This document shows, piece by piece, positions 44,064-53,928 of a stretch of DNA of 64,000 bases. The number at the start of each line of letters is the position of its first letter. Position 1 is the first letter of the stretch. The position numbers and the translations under genes were made by a program. The stretch comes from CAYPGJ01 sp964638515 (GTDB lineage Bacteria > Planctomycetota > Phycisphaerae > Phycisphaerales > UBA1924). The DNA lies in NCBI GenBank assembly GCA_964638515.1, contig CAZWZL010000012.1:1-64000 (forward strand), given 5' to 3'. Below the pieces are notes generated by a model. The model worked only from the letters and a program-made list of their open reading frames with translations. It was not told where the DNA came from and did no database searches.

Positions 44064-45216
44064 GCGCTAAGAGAATCGCCTCAGCCGCGTCCGTAGCCGA
44101 GCGTCGGCCGCGGAACGGAGCGCACGCTTCTCGCAGCGCTGCGCGTTGCGCATCACGGGCCGCATCATCCTCGAGAATGCGCATCAGCGCACGAGTCACG
44201 CCCACGCCGCTCCCGGCGTAGGGCACGAATTCGGGCACGACGGCGCGCCCCGCGATCAGGTTGGGAAGCGTTGCGAAATCCGAGCGAACCACCCAGCGGC
44301 CCACGAGGGCGTATTGCCAGCGATGGACGTGGTAGCACAGCACCATCGGCGTCGCCTCGCGCGCCAGATGCAACGAAACCGTTCCCGAAACGGCCAATGC
44401 CGCGTCGCACCAGCGGGCCGCGCCGGAAACGTCGCGCAACACCAACGTCATGCCGCGCGGCCATCCGCCGTGCTCTTGGGCGATGGCCCCCAGCGCATCG
44501 GCCGCACGCTCTGAAGAGGCGACAACCAGCGCGCTGGCGCCCTCCCAGCGTGCGACGACCTCGCCCCAGATGCCCAGCATCGTCGGGAAGTTCATCCTCC
44601 ACTCCTTCGCGCGTGATCCCGGCATGATCGCGACACGAGGCGTGCCCTGCGGAAAGGAGTCCGGCGAGGAGCCGCCCTTCGGGACGTTCGCCTCATCGAA
44701 GAGAGGGTGGCCGATGAACTTCGCGGGCACCCCACGCGCTCGAAACCAATCTTCCTCGAACGGCAGCAAACACAGCACGAGGTCGGTGCGTCGGCGGAGC
44801 TTGCGCACTCGGTGTCTGGCCCAAGCCCACACCTGAGGCGCCGCGAGGTGCACGACCCGCGCGCCGGCCCGCTTGGCCAGCTTGCAGATCGGAAAATTGG
44901 CCGCAGGCGAGTCCACGGCCACGTGCATCGCTGGTTGGTTCAACTCCAGCCACGCGCCGATACGCTGATTGATGCGGAGGTGCTCCGCGATCTTGGCCGG
45001 TCCCGGGACGCCCATCGACGCATCGTGGGTCGTCTCTTCGATGATCTCTGCACCGGCGGCGCGCATCTTGGGCCCCCCCCAGGCCGCGATGCGCATGCCG
45101 GGATGACGCTCGAGAAGCGCGCGGATCACGGGCCCGGCCAGTTCATCGCCCGAAGGCTCGAAAGCCGTGAAAAGCACACGTGGTGGGGGGGGGGTGTTGA
45201 CCGGCACGCACGGCAC
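44038..45216 (-). CDS. lpxB: Lipid-A-disaccharide synthase
   Basis: 392 residues from a GTG at 45216; a GTG at 45207 is equally possible and no ATG is available near the conserved start. LpxB (family GT19) joins UDP-2,3-diacylglucosamine and lipid X to make the disaccharide of lipid A. Recognisable blocks: FEPSGDELAGPVI near the N-terminus, PQVWAWARHRVRKL, LVLCLLPFEEDWF, FIGHPLFDE, IMPGSRAKEW and SGTVSLHLA and LPNLIAG near the end. A run of ten G (45185-45194; CCC CCC CCC on the coding strand) encodes part of TPPPP at residues 8-12, so a one-base slip would abolish translation. Divergent from aspS. Confidence 0.92.
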   Translation of the reverse strand: MPCVPVNTPPPPRVLFTAFEPSGDELAGPVIRALLERHPGMRIAAWGGPKMRAAGAEIIEETTHDASMGVPGPAKIAEHLRINQRIGAWLELNQPAMHVAVDSPAANFPICKLAKRAGARVVHLAAPQVWAWARHRVRKLRRRTDLVLCLLPFEEDWFRARGVPAKFIGHPLFDEANVPKGGSSPDSFPQGTPRVAIMPGSRAKEWRMNFPTMLGIWGEVVARWEGASALVVASSERAADALGAIAQEHGGWPRGMTLVLRDVSGAARWCDAALAVSGTVSLHLAREATPMVLCYHVHRWQYALVGRWVVRSDFATLPNLIAGRAVVPEFVPYAGSGVGVTRALMRILEDDAARDAQRAALREACAPFRGRRSATDAAEAILLALTRPNEPA

Positions 45217-45320
45217 TGAACAGCCTGCGGCGATGATTGTCAACGACCCCGCCAAGCGAGCGAAGCGCGCCCGGTATACTCCCCCCCTTTCCCGACGCCA
45301 CCGAGCCCACGAAACAAGCC

Positions 45321-47153
45321 ATGCCCAACACTCACTCGTTCTCCCGCACGCATTCCTGCGGCGCCCTGCGGCCCGCCCACATCGGCGCGCGAGCCACGGT
45401 GGCCGGCTGGGTCGACTCCATCCGCGACCACGGCGAAGGGCTGATCTTTGTCGACGTGCGCGACCGTGAGGGGCTGACACAATTGGTGCTCGATCGGGAG
45501 GACTGCTCCGCATCGCTCCTCGAAGTGGCCGAGCGTCTCCGGGGTGAGGACGTCATCTGCGCCAGCGGCGGTGTTCGCACCCGGGTGGGCGGACCCAATC
45601 CCAAGCTCGCGACCGGGCAGATCGAGGTGCTGGTCGACGCCATCGAGCTGCTCAACAAGGCCGATACGCCGCCGTTCCACCCTACGGCCAAGGACGGGCT
45701 CGCCAACGAGGAGCTCCGTCTCCGCCACCGCTACCTGGACCTTCGTCGTCCGCGCATGCAGGACATCCTCCGCATGCGGCACCGCGTCACCAAGATCACC
45801 CGGGATTACTTTGACGAGAACGGCTTTCTCGAGATCGAAACGCCCGTCCTCTACAAGAGCACTCCGGAGGGAGCCCGTGAGTTCCTGGCGCCGTCCCGCC
45901 TTCAGCCGGGCCAGTGGTACGCGCTCCCGCAGAGCCCGCAGCTCTTCAAGCAGATCCTGATGGTGTCAGGGTGCGATCGGTACCTCCAGATCTGCCGCTG
46001 CTTCCGCGATGAAGACCCTCGAGCCGATCGCCAGGCCGAGTTCAGCCAGATCGATCTCGAAATGTCCTTCGTCAAGCGTGAGGACCTCATGGAGATGATG
46101 GAGGGATTCGTGCGCCGGCTCTGGAAACAGGCGCTCGGCATCGACGTTCCCGCGTTCCCGCGCATGACGTATCAGGAGGCGATGGATCGCTACGGGATCG
46201 ATCGGCCCGACACGCGATACGGGCTGGAGATCACCGATATTTCAGATCTCGGCGCGAAGACGGATTTCGGAGTGTTCAAGAGCGCCCTCGCCAAGCCCGC
46301 GGGCGTGGTGCGCGCCATCCGCGCTCCAGGCGGAGGCGAGAAACTCACCCGAAAGATCACCGACGGCTACACCGAGTTCGTCAAGACCTTCGGCGCGGGG
46401 GGAGCGCCGGTCACGAAAGTGGTGGCGCAGGGCGACCGGCTCGGATTCGATACGGGTGTCGCCAAGTTCCTCGAGCCCATCCGCGAGGAACTCATCGTGC
46501 GCATGGGCCTTCAGGCCGGCGACACCGTTTTGTTCGGCGCCGACACCTATGGCGTTTGCGTCAAGGCGCTCGGCGAGCTTCGGCAAAAGGTCGCGCGCGA
46601 TCTGGGCGTTGTCCCGGCCTGGGGCGAGAAGTGGAACTTCCTGTGGGTCGTCGATTTCCCAATGTTCATGCGCGACGCGGAAACCGGGCGCTGGGTGGCC
46701 ATGCACCATCCGTTCACGGCGCCCCGCGAGGACCAACGCGCCGTGTTCGTTGACGCCGACGTCAACGACGAGAAGACGATTTCCGGCATCGTCAGCGCCG
46801 GCTACGACATCGTGCTGAACGGCTCGGAGATTGCCGGCGGATCCATTCGTATTCACGATCGCGCCGTGCAGAGCAAGGTGTTTCGCCTGCTCGGCCTCAC
46901 CGACGAGGAAGCCAAGGAAAAGTTTTCCTTCCTGCTCGAGGCGCTCCGATACGGCGCGCCGCCGCACGGCGGAGTGGCGTTCGGGCTCGACCGGCTCATC
47001 ATGCACCTCTGCGGCACCGACAACATCCGCGACGTCATCGCATTCCCCAAGACCCAGATCGGGTCCGACCTCATGACCGGCGCCCCGGGGCCGGTCACGC
47101 CGCAGCAACTCAAGGACCTGCACGTCGCCAACGCCGCCCCACCCCCGCGTTGA
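45321..47153 (+). CDS. aspS: Aspartyl-tRNA synthetase
   Basis: 610 residues. Class II synthetase that charges tRNA-Asp (or also tRNA-Asn if GatCAB is present). The N-terminal OB-fold anticodon-binding domain starts CGALRPAHIGARATVAGWVDSIRDHGEG, the class II motif 2 is FRDEDPRADRQAEFSQIDLEMSF, the bacterial GAD insertion occupies roughly 290-420, and motif 3 is GLDRLIMHLCGTDNIRDVIAFPK. Length is close to the 590 of E. coli. The ATG at 45321 has only a weak purine stretch upstream; an open frame continues 28 codons further but lacks conservation. It may also serve as the discriminating or non-discriminating form, which cannot be judged here. Confidence 0.95.
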   Translation: MPNTHSFSRTHSCGALRPAHIGARATVAGWVDSIRDHGEGLIFVDVRDREGLTQLVLDREDCSASLLEVAERLRGEDVICASGGVRTRVGGPNPKLATGQIEVLVDAIELLNKADTPPFHPTAKDGLANEELRLRHRYLDLRRPRMQDILRMRHRVTKITRDYFDENGFLEIETPVLYKSTPEGAREFLAPSRLQPGQWYALPQSPQLFKQILMVSGCDRYLQICRCFRDEDPRADRQAEFSQIDLEMSFVKREDLMEMMEGFVRRLWKQALGIDVPAFPRMTYQEAMDRYGIDRPDTRYGLEITDISDLGAKTDFGVFKSALAKPAGVVRAIRAPGGGEKLTRKITDGYTEFVKTFGAGGAPVTKVVAQGDRLGFDTGVAKFLEPIREELIVRMGLQAGDTVLFGADTYGVCVKALGELRQKVARDLGVVPAWGEKWNFLWVVDFPMFMRDAETGRWVAMHHPFTAPREDQRAVFVDADVNDEKTISGIVSAGYDIVLNGSEIAGGSIRIHDRAVQSKVFRLLGLTDEEAKEKFSFLLEALRYGAPPHGGVAFGLDRLIMHLCGTDNIRDVIAFPKTQIGSDLMTGAPGPVTPQQLKDLHVANAAPPPR

Positions 47154-47162
47154 GCGGCGAAC

Positions 47163-48593
47163 TCAGGGAGAGGCCAGCGCGATCGGCGGCTCATCGGGCG
47201 CCAGCCGGGTCATCAGTCGAGCCCCGATCGCGTCGCCGAAGACGTTGAGGGTCGTGCGGCACATGTCCAGGAACCGGTCGACGCCGAGGATGATGCCGAT
47301 CGTCCACAACGGCAACGCTTTGGCGTCCGGCGCGATGCCCGCGAGCGACGTGTTCACCGCGTTGATCACGATGGCCATCGTGACGATGCCTGCGCCCGGG
47401 ATTCCAGGTGCGCCGACCGCGGCCAGCGTGGCCGTGACCAGGACCACCGCCTTCTGCGCCAGCGTCAGTTCGATCTGAAACACCTGGAACAGGAACAGCA
47501 CGGCGACAGCCTCGTAGAGCGCCGTGCCGTTCATGTTGATGGTGGCGCCTAATGCCGGGACGAAGGTCGCGGCTCGTCGAGAGCACCCGCCGCGGGCCTG
47601 ACACGTCTCGATCGTCACGGGCAACGTGGCGGACGAGGAAGCGGTGCTGAACGCCGTGAGCAAAACCTTGCGGATGCGCCAGATGAACTTGTACGGATTC
47701 GTCCGCCCGAACACGGCGAGAACGATCGGCAAGACCACCAACCCATGAAGGAGCAATCCGCCCACAACGCACACGATGTAGAGCCCCAAGGGCCCGACCA
47801 GATTCCCGAGCCCTGAGTATCCCACCCGCGACGCGATGATCAGAAACACGCCGAACGGGGCGAGCCACATGATCCAGCCCACAACCTTCATCATGGCGGA
47901 CAACAGCCCGTCGAACGCCGCCACAGCGATCTTGCCCGGCTCTCCAACCACGCTCAGCGCCACGCCCAGTACGATGCCCGCGAGCACCACGGCCAGAATG
48001 TTCCCATCCACCGCGGCCTTGAGAATGTTGGGGGGGATCATGTCCTGCATCAGCGTCATGAACGCGCCGCCGAGCCCCTTGGGCCCGGATTGAATCCTGG
48101 CGGCGGCATCCTGCGCGAAGTCCTGCTGCGCCGCCGTCTCGAATGAAGCCGGGTCGACACCTCCCCCGGGGTTCACCATCGCGGCGATCACGAGCCCGAG
48201 TGTCACCGCGATCAGCGTCGTGGTGACGAAGTACAGCACCGTTGCGCCGCCGACCAGCCCGAGCTTGGCGGGATTGCCCAGCGAGGTCACCCCGATCACC
48301 ACGCTGACGAACACGAGCGGGATGATCAGGAGTTTCAGCGGGCGGATGAAGATGAGATCGCCCGCGGTCTGGAACGGGTCCGTCAGGCTCCGCAACGCCT
48401 CTCTCGACGCGTGCGGGTCATGAAGGAACAACTGCCCGACGATCGCTCCCGCGACCAGCCCGAGCAGGATGAGCGCCGAAAGAACGGTGTCCTTGCGCAC
48501 AGCCGGATTCCTGAGGATGTGCGGGAATGCGCCCGAAGCCGAGCCGAGGGCCGCGGAGCGCCGCACCGGGCGAGGATGGTACCGCCTTGCCAT
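47163..48593 (-). CDS. Dicarboxylate/amino acid:cation symporter (DAACS), copy 2
   Basis: 476 residues. A GltP/DctA-type secondary transporter. Family signatures: FSTASSSATLPVTIETC for the serine-rich re-entrant loop and the NMNGTALYEAV motif in helix 7. The usual motif is NMDGT; here Asp is replaced by Asn, whereas the neighbouring paralogue keeps Asp. This residue is part of a sodium-binding site in characterised members, so ion coupling may differ. The N-terminal ~35 residues are basic and non-hydrophobic, then LSALILLGLVAGAIVGQLF is the first helix. It lies 18 bases after the paralogue on the same strand and so is probably co-transcribed with it. Confidence 0.9.
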   Translation of the reverse strand: MARRYHPRPVRRSAALGSASGAFPHILRNPAVRKDTVLSALILLGLVAGAIVGQLFLHDPHASREALRSLTDPFQTAGDLIFIRPLKLLIIPLVFVSVVIGVTSLGNPAKLGLVGGATVLYFVTTTLIAVTLGLVIAAMVNPGGGVDPASFETAAQQDFAQDAAARIQSGPKGLGGAFMTLMQDMIPPNILKAAVDGNILAVVLAGIVLGVALSVVGEPGKIAVAAFDGLLSAMMKVVGWIMWLAPFGVFLIIASRVGYSGLGNLVGPLGLYIVCVVGGLLLHGLVVLPIVLAVFGRTNPYKFIWRIRKVLLTAFSTASSSATLPVTIETCQARGGCSRRAATFVPALGATINMNGTALYEAVAVLFLFQVFQIELTLAQKAVVLVTATLAAVGAPGIPGAGIVTMAIVINAVNTSLAGIAPDAKALPLWTIGIILGVDRFLDMCRTTLNVFGDAIGARLMTRLAPDEPPIALASP

Positions 48594-48611
48594 GCCGCCA
48601 GGGGCGGGAGA

Positions 48612-49943
<1,332 letters not shown>

Positions 49944-49965
49944 CAGATCTCTGGCTCGTTGAGAA

Positions 49966-50958
49966 TCAGGCGGGCACCGAACGAATCAACGCGTCGAATG
50001 AGCACGGCTTGAACCCGAGATGCGCCGCGGCCTTGGCGTTGGAGCACACATTGTCCTCCGATCCCATAAGAGGCTCGCTCGGTCCGAAGGGAAGAAGCGA
50101 CGCCAGACCCAGTGCCCGTGCTCCAAACGCCGCGGCCACGCCGGCGTGCGACGGGATTCCGAGCGGCATGGCCGCCTTTCTCGCGCCGGGTATCGCGTCA
50201 CGCATGCGCTCGAGCATCGTCGGCCACGCCATCTGCTCCGGCCCACCCAACGCGAACACCTCGCCGATGGACGCGTTCCGTGCAAGACTCTCACCGGCAG
50301 CCCAAGCGACGTCCCTGACGCCAACAGGCTGCACGAGCGGCACTTCCAAGCGAGGAACGAACGGGTTGGACGACGACATGACGACGCGTTCGAAATAGGG
50401 CAGGAACAGGAAGGGCGGTTCGGTCCCCTTGGACCAACCCTCGACCAGCCGCGCGAACTCACCGCCCGGGCCGAGAATCATCGATGGTCGAAGGATCGTC
50501 CAATCCAGACCGGAGTCCCTCACGAGCGTTTCGGCCACGTGCTTTGTGCGCTGATACCCGGTGCCGCTATCCGGTCGGACCCCCAAGGCCGACATGTGCA
50601 GGATTCGTCCGATCCCACCGGCGCGGCAAGCATCCAGAGCAGCACGTGTGGCATCAATGTGCATGCGGTCAAACGTGATGCCGCCCCGCTCTTCCTTGCG
50701 GATCCCGATCAGGTGCACCATCGCGTCCGCGCCGTCACACAGCCGTCGCATCGCGGAACGGTCGAACACATCCCCGAGCGTGACGGTGACCAGCTCTTCT
50801 CGCGGCAAGGTCTGCGAAGCCTTCTCCGCCCGCCGGGCCAACGCCCGAACTCTGGCGCCCCGCGAAACCAGCTCACGCACGACATGACGCCCCACGAACC
50901 CCGTGGAGCCGGTCACGGCGATGGTCCTTCCGGCGATCGAAGCGGCGTGGTCGCGCAT
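49966..50958 (-). CDS. NAD(P)-binding NDUFA9-like SDR-family protein
   Basis: 330 residues from the ATG at 50958, with GAGGAG about 11 bases upstream. An extended-type SDR of the atypical a5 group (complex I NDUFA9-like): TGSTGFVGRHVV at the N-terminus, RALARR, MVHLIGIRKE, HMSALGV and YQRTKHVAE with the Tyr-x3-Lys-like region, then WTILRPSMILGPG. The C-terminal lobe is Ala/Leu-rich and variable. Bacterial members are found in quinone or sterol metabolism and as unassigned oxidoreductases; the substrate is unknown. It lies 22 bases upstream of the first DAACS gene on the same strand. Confidence 0.85.
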   Translation of the reverse strand: MRDHAASIAGRTIAVTGSTGFVGRHVVRELVSRGARVRALARRAEKASQTLPREELVTVTLGDVFDRSAMRRLCDGADAMVHLIGIRKEERGGITFDRMHIDATRAALDACRAGGIGRILHMSALGVRPDSGTGYQRTKHVAETLVRDSGLDWTILRPSMILGPGGEFARLVEGWSKGTEPPFLFLPYFERVVMSSSNPFVPRLEVPLVQPVGVRDVAWAAGESLARNASIGEVFALGGPEQMAWPTMLERMRDAIPGARKAAMPLGIPSHAGVAAAFGARALGLASLLPFGPSEPLMGSEDNVCSNAKAAAHLGFKPCSFDALIRSVPA

Positions 50959-51067
50959 CCTGCAGATTCTCCTCGAAGAACGGGCGGCCGAGCGAGTGTA
51001 CGGACGCCATCCGAACCGAGCAATGCGGACGACTGGGTCCCACTCCCCGTCCGGGTAGCATGGACCC

Positions 51068-52870
51068 ATGCTCGATGCGATCAGCTTGACGCTCGCGGCG
51101 ACCGGCGGCGGCGGCGATGTTCTGGTAAGCGCGCTCATCATCCTCGCCACCGCGGGGCTCGTGGCGGTCGGCATGCGCCGTCTCCGGCTCGAGGTTGTTC
51201 CTGCGTACCTGATCGCGGGCGCGCTCATCGGGCCGCACGCGTTGCAGCTGGTCGCCTCTGCGGACAGCGTGAACGCCATCTCGCACACCGCGATGATCCT
51301 GCTCATGTTCGGGATCGGTCTGCACCTGGACCTGGGCATGCTCCGCTCGGGCGTCGGCGTGATGGTGCTGGCCGGAGCCTGCTCGTGTGTGGCTATCACC
51401 GCGGTCGGGTGGCCGATCGCCCTCGCGTTCGGATTGCCGGCGCCCACGGCCCTCGCGGTCGCCATGGCCCTGAGCATGTCGTCAACCGCCGTGGTGCTCC
51501 GCATCCTCATGGAAAGGCGGGAGATCCGTCGGCCCGCGGGACGCATGGCGTTCTTCATCCTGATCGTGCAGGACATCGTGGCCATCGCGATGCTCGTGGC
51601 CATCTCCGGCCTGGCTCAGTGGGCCGGTGTAAACGGGGAGGCCGCGGTCAGCCAGGAACGGACATGGGGCGAGTTCATCGCTGATGCGGCGCTCAAGATC
51701 GGCATCGTCGCCGGCATCATCGTGGTCGGACGGCTTCTGCTGCCGCCCCTGCTCCGCGAAGCGGCCAAGGGAAAGTCCGCCGAGGTGATGATGGTGCTCT
51801 CCACGGCTGCCGCGCTCGGGGCGGCCATCGCCACACAATCCGTCGGCTTCAGCGCGGAATTGGGCGCTTTCCTCGCAGGACTACTCCTGTCCGCAACTCC
51901 GTTCCGACATCAACTCTCCGGGCAGATCGGCCCCGTGCGCGACCTGTTCATCGCCGTGTTCTTCACCGCCGTGGGAATGCAGCTCAACCCCTCCACCCTC
52001 GTTTCCTCTTGGTGGATCATCGCGTTGGCGTTGGTCGTGATGCTCGTGATCAAGGCCGGACTGATCGGGCTGACCTGCTGGAGCGTGGGCGCCGCGCCAA
52101 CCACTTCGGTCGCCGTCGGGCTCTCGCTCGCGCAGGCCGGCGAGTTCAGCCTCGTGGTGCTCGCTTCCGCCAGTCACCAGAAGGTCATCAACGATGGGCA
52201 GCTCAGCGCGGTCACGGCTGTTGTGGCGATCTCGCTGATCATTACGCCGTCGCTGTTCCGGCTCTCATCGCGCCTGAGACCCTGGGCGCTGCGGTTGCGA
52301 CCGGCGCCTTGGATCTCGTCGGGTCAGGTCGCCAACCTCATGGATGAGACCCCCAACGAAGAGGAGTCCGCGCCGGAGTCGGCGCTGCGCCTGCGCCACG
52401 TCGTGTTGGCCGGCTACGGCGTTGTCGGACGAGCTGTGGCGGAGAAGCTCGACACGCTGGGTGTCCCCTACACCATCGTGGAGTTCAACCCCAACACCGT
52501 CAAGCTCCAAACGGGGTTGGGCCGCTCCGTGGTGTTTGGCGATGTGACGAATGAAGCCGTGCTCGAGTCCGCCGGAGTGGGCTACGCGGACGCGGTCATT
52601 CTCACGATCCCGGACGAGGAGGCCGTGCTTCGCTCGTGCCAGCTCGTTCGATCGATGAATCCCAGCGCATTCATCGCCGCGCGCACGAACTACCTCTCCA
52701 AGGGCATGCTCGCGACCAGCCTCGGCGCCGATCATGTCACCGTCGAAGAACTGGCCACCGCCGAATCCATGGCGTGGGAAGTCACCAAGCGGCTCACCGA
52801 GCGGGCGCTCGGTCAGGCTAATGTGCTCGTTCCTTCAAGCCCCGGCGCGGTGATCGTCCCGCCACGTTGA
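51068..52870 (+). CDS. CPA2-family cation:proton antiporter with RCK/TrkA-N domain
   Basis: 600 residues. A KefB/YbaL-type antiporter: about 12 hydrophobic helices over residues 1-410, including YLIAGALIGPHAL and MSSTAVVLRIL, then a linker and a cytosolic NAD-binding RCK domain from about 440 to 565 with the glycine motif GYGVVG (449-454). The acidic residues expected for transport lie in the middle helices (ELGAFLAGLLLSATPFRHQL). A TrkA-C domain seems to be absent, since the protein ends soon after the RCK unit. It likely exports K+ or Na+ in exchange for protons, gated by nucleotide. It converges with trxB; the stop codons are four bases apart. Confidence 0.92.
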   Translation: MLDAISLTLAATGGGGDVLVSALIILATAGLVAVGMRRLRLEVVPAYLIAGALIGPHALQLVASADSVNAISHTAMILLMFGIGLHLDLGMLRSGVGVMVLAGACSCVAITAVGWPIALAFGLPAPTALAVAMALSMSSTAVVLRILMERREIRRPAGRMAFFILIVQDIVAIAMLVAISGLAQWAGVNGEAAVSQERTWGEFIADAALKIGIVAGIIVVGRLLLPPLLREAAKGKSAEVMMVLSTAAALGAAIATQSVGFSAELGAFLAGLLLSATPFRHQLSGQIGPVRDLFIAVFFTAVGMQLNPSTLVSSWWIIALALVVMLVIKAGLIGLTCWSVGAAPTTSVAVGLSLAQAGEFSLVVLASASHQKVINDGQLSAVTAVVAISLIITPSLFRLSSRLRPWALRLRPAPWISSGQVANLMDETPNEEESAPESALRLRHVVLAGYGVVGRAVAEKLDTLGVPYTIVEFNPNTVKLQTGLGRSVVFGDVTNEAVLESAGVGYADAVILTIPDEEAVLRSCQLVRSMNPSAFIAARTNYLSKGMLATSLGADHVTVEELATAESMAWEVTKRLTERALGQANVLVPSSPGAVIVPPR

Positions 52871-52874
52871 TCAC

Positions 52875-53867
52875 TCAATGAACGCCGCGCGCGCCAAGCC
52901 AGCGCTCGGCGTCGATCGCAGCCTGGCAGCCCATTCCCGCCGCCGTCACGGCCTGGCGATAGGTCGGGTCCGCCACATCGCCGGCGGCAAACACCCCCTC
53001 AATGTTGGTCGCCGACGATCGTGTTCGCAGCGCGAGATAGCCCTTGTCGTCAAACTCAAGCCCCGAGCCCTTCAAAAACTCCGTCGCGGGCGTATGGCCG
53101 ATCGCCACAAACAGCCCGTTCACCTCGAGCGTCGATTCCTCGTCCGACTTCGTGTCCTTCAGCCGGACGCCCGTGATCTTCTCGCCCCCGAGCACATCGA
53201 GCACCACCTTGTTCCAGAGCACCTTGCCGTTCTTCTGGGAGAGAAACCGCTCCTGCATGATCTTGCTCGCCCGCAGCTCATCGCGCCGGTGAATCACGAA
53301 CACCTCGGACGCAAACTTGGTGAGATACGTCGCCTCCTCCATGGCCGTGTCACCACCACCGATGACGGCCAGCGGCTTGCCCCGAAACAGCGGCAGTGCG
53401 CCGTCGCACACCGCGCACGCGCTCACTCCACCCCCCGACATGGCCAGCCGCATCTCGTTCTCGAGCCCAAGCCAGTTGGCAGTGGCGCCCGTGGCAATGA
53501 TCACGGCGTGCGCTCGAACCGTCCCCCCCTCGCTCGTCCGCAGTGTGAACGGACGCGCCGAGAAATCACATGACTCGATGTCCTCGCCCACCACACGAGT
53601 GCCGAACCGCTCGGCCTGCTTCTGAAAGTGCGCCATCATCTCCGGCCCGGTCACCCCTTCCGGAAACCCGGGGTAGTTCTCCACCTCGGTGGTCAGCATG
53701 AGCTGCCCTCCCGGCAGCACGATGCTCGGATTCTGCTTCGGCACACCGATGTAGCAAACGGGCTCCAGATTGGCCCTCGCGCCGTAGATGGCTGCCGTCC
53801 AGCCCGCCGGGCCCGAGCCGATGATCACGACTCGTTCGACAGTCCGATTCGTTTGCGTCTGGCTCAT
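52875..53867 (-). CDS. trxB: Thioredoxin reductase
   Basis: 330 residues. FAD- and NADPH-dependent enzyme that reduces thioredoxin. FAD motif IIGSGPAGWTAAIYGARA, redox-active pair Cys151 and Cys154 in CAVCDGA, NADPH motif VIGGGDTAMEEATYLTKF and the second FAD motif FAAGDVADPTYRQAVTAAGMGCQAA are all intact. Length is typical (about 315-330). The start at 53867 has no strong Shine-Dalgarno. No thioredoxin is in the window. It is upstream of a CPA2 antiporter on the opposite strand. Confidence 0.95.
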   Translation of the reverse strand: MSQTQTNRTVERVVIIGSGPAGWTAAIYGARANLEPVCYIGVPKQNPSIVLPGGQLMLTTEVENYPGFPEGVTGPEMMAHFQKQAERFGTRVVGEDIESCDFSARPFTLRTSEGGTVRAHAVIIATGATANWLGLENEMRLAMSGGGVSACAVCDGALPLFRGKPLAVIGGGDTAMEEATYLTKFASEVFVIHRRDELRASKIMQERFLSQKNGKVLWNKVVLDVLGGEKITGVRLKDTKSDEESTLEVNGLFVAIGHTPATEFLKGSGLEFDDKGYLALRTRSSATNIEGVFAAGDVADPTYRQAVTAAGMGCQAAIDAERWLGARGVH

Positions 53868-53928
53868 GCGGTGAAGTGTCCGTTAGCGTTCGGTGTGCGC
53901 GGAATCGACCAGACGACCGGGCCGACCT

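Noticed and set aside
45143..45331. Short minus-strand frame upstream of lpxB as the true lpxB start in another frame
   Set aside because: Its translation does not resemble an LpxB N-terminus; the conserved FEPSGDE block is reached in the annotated frame.
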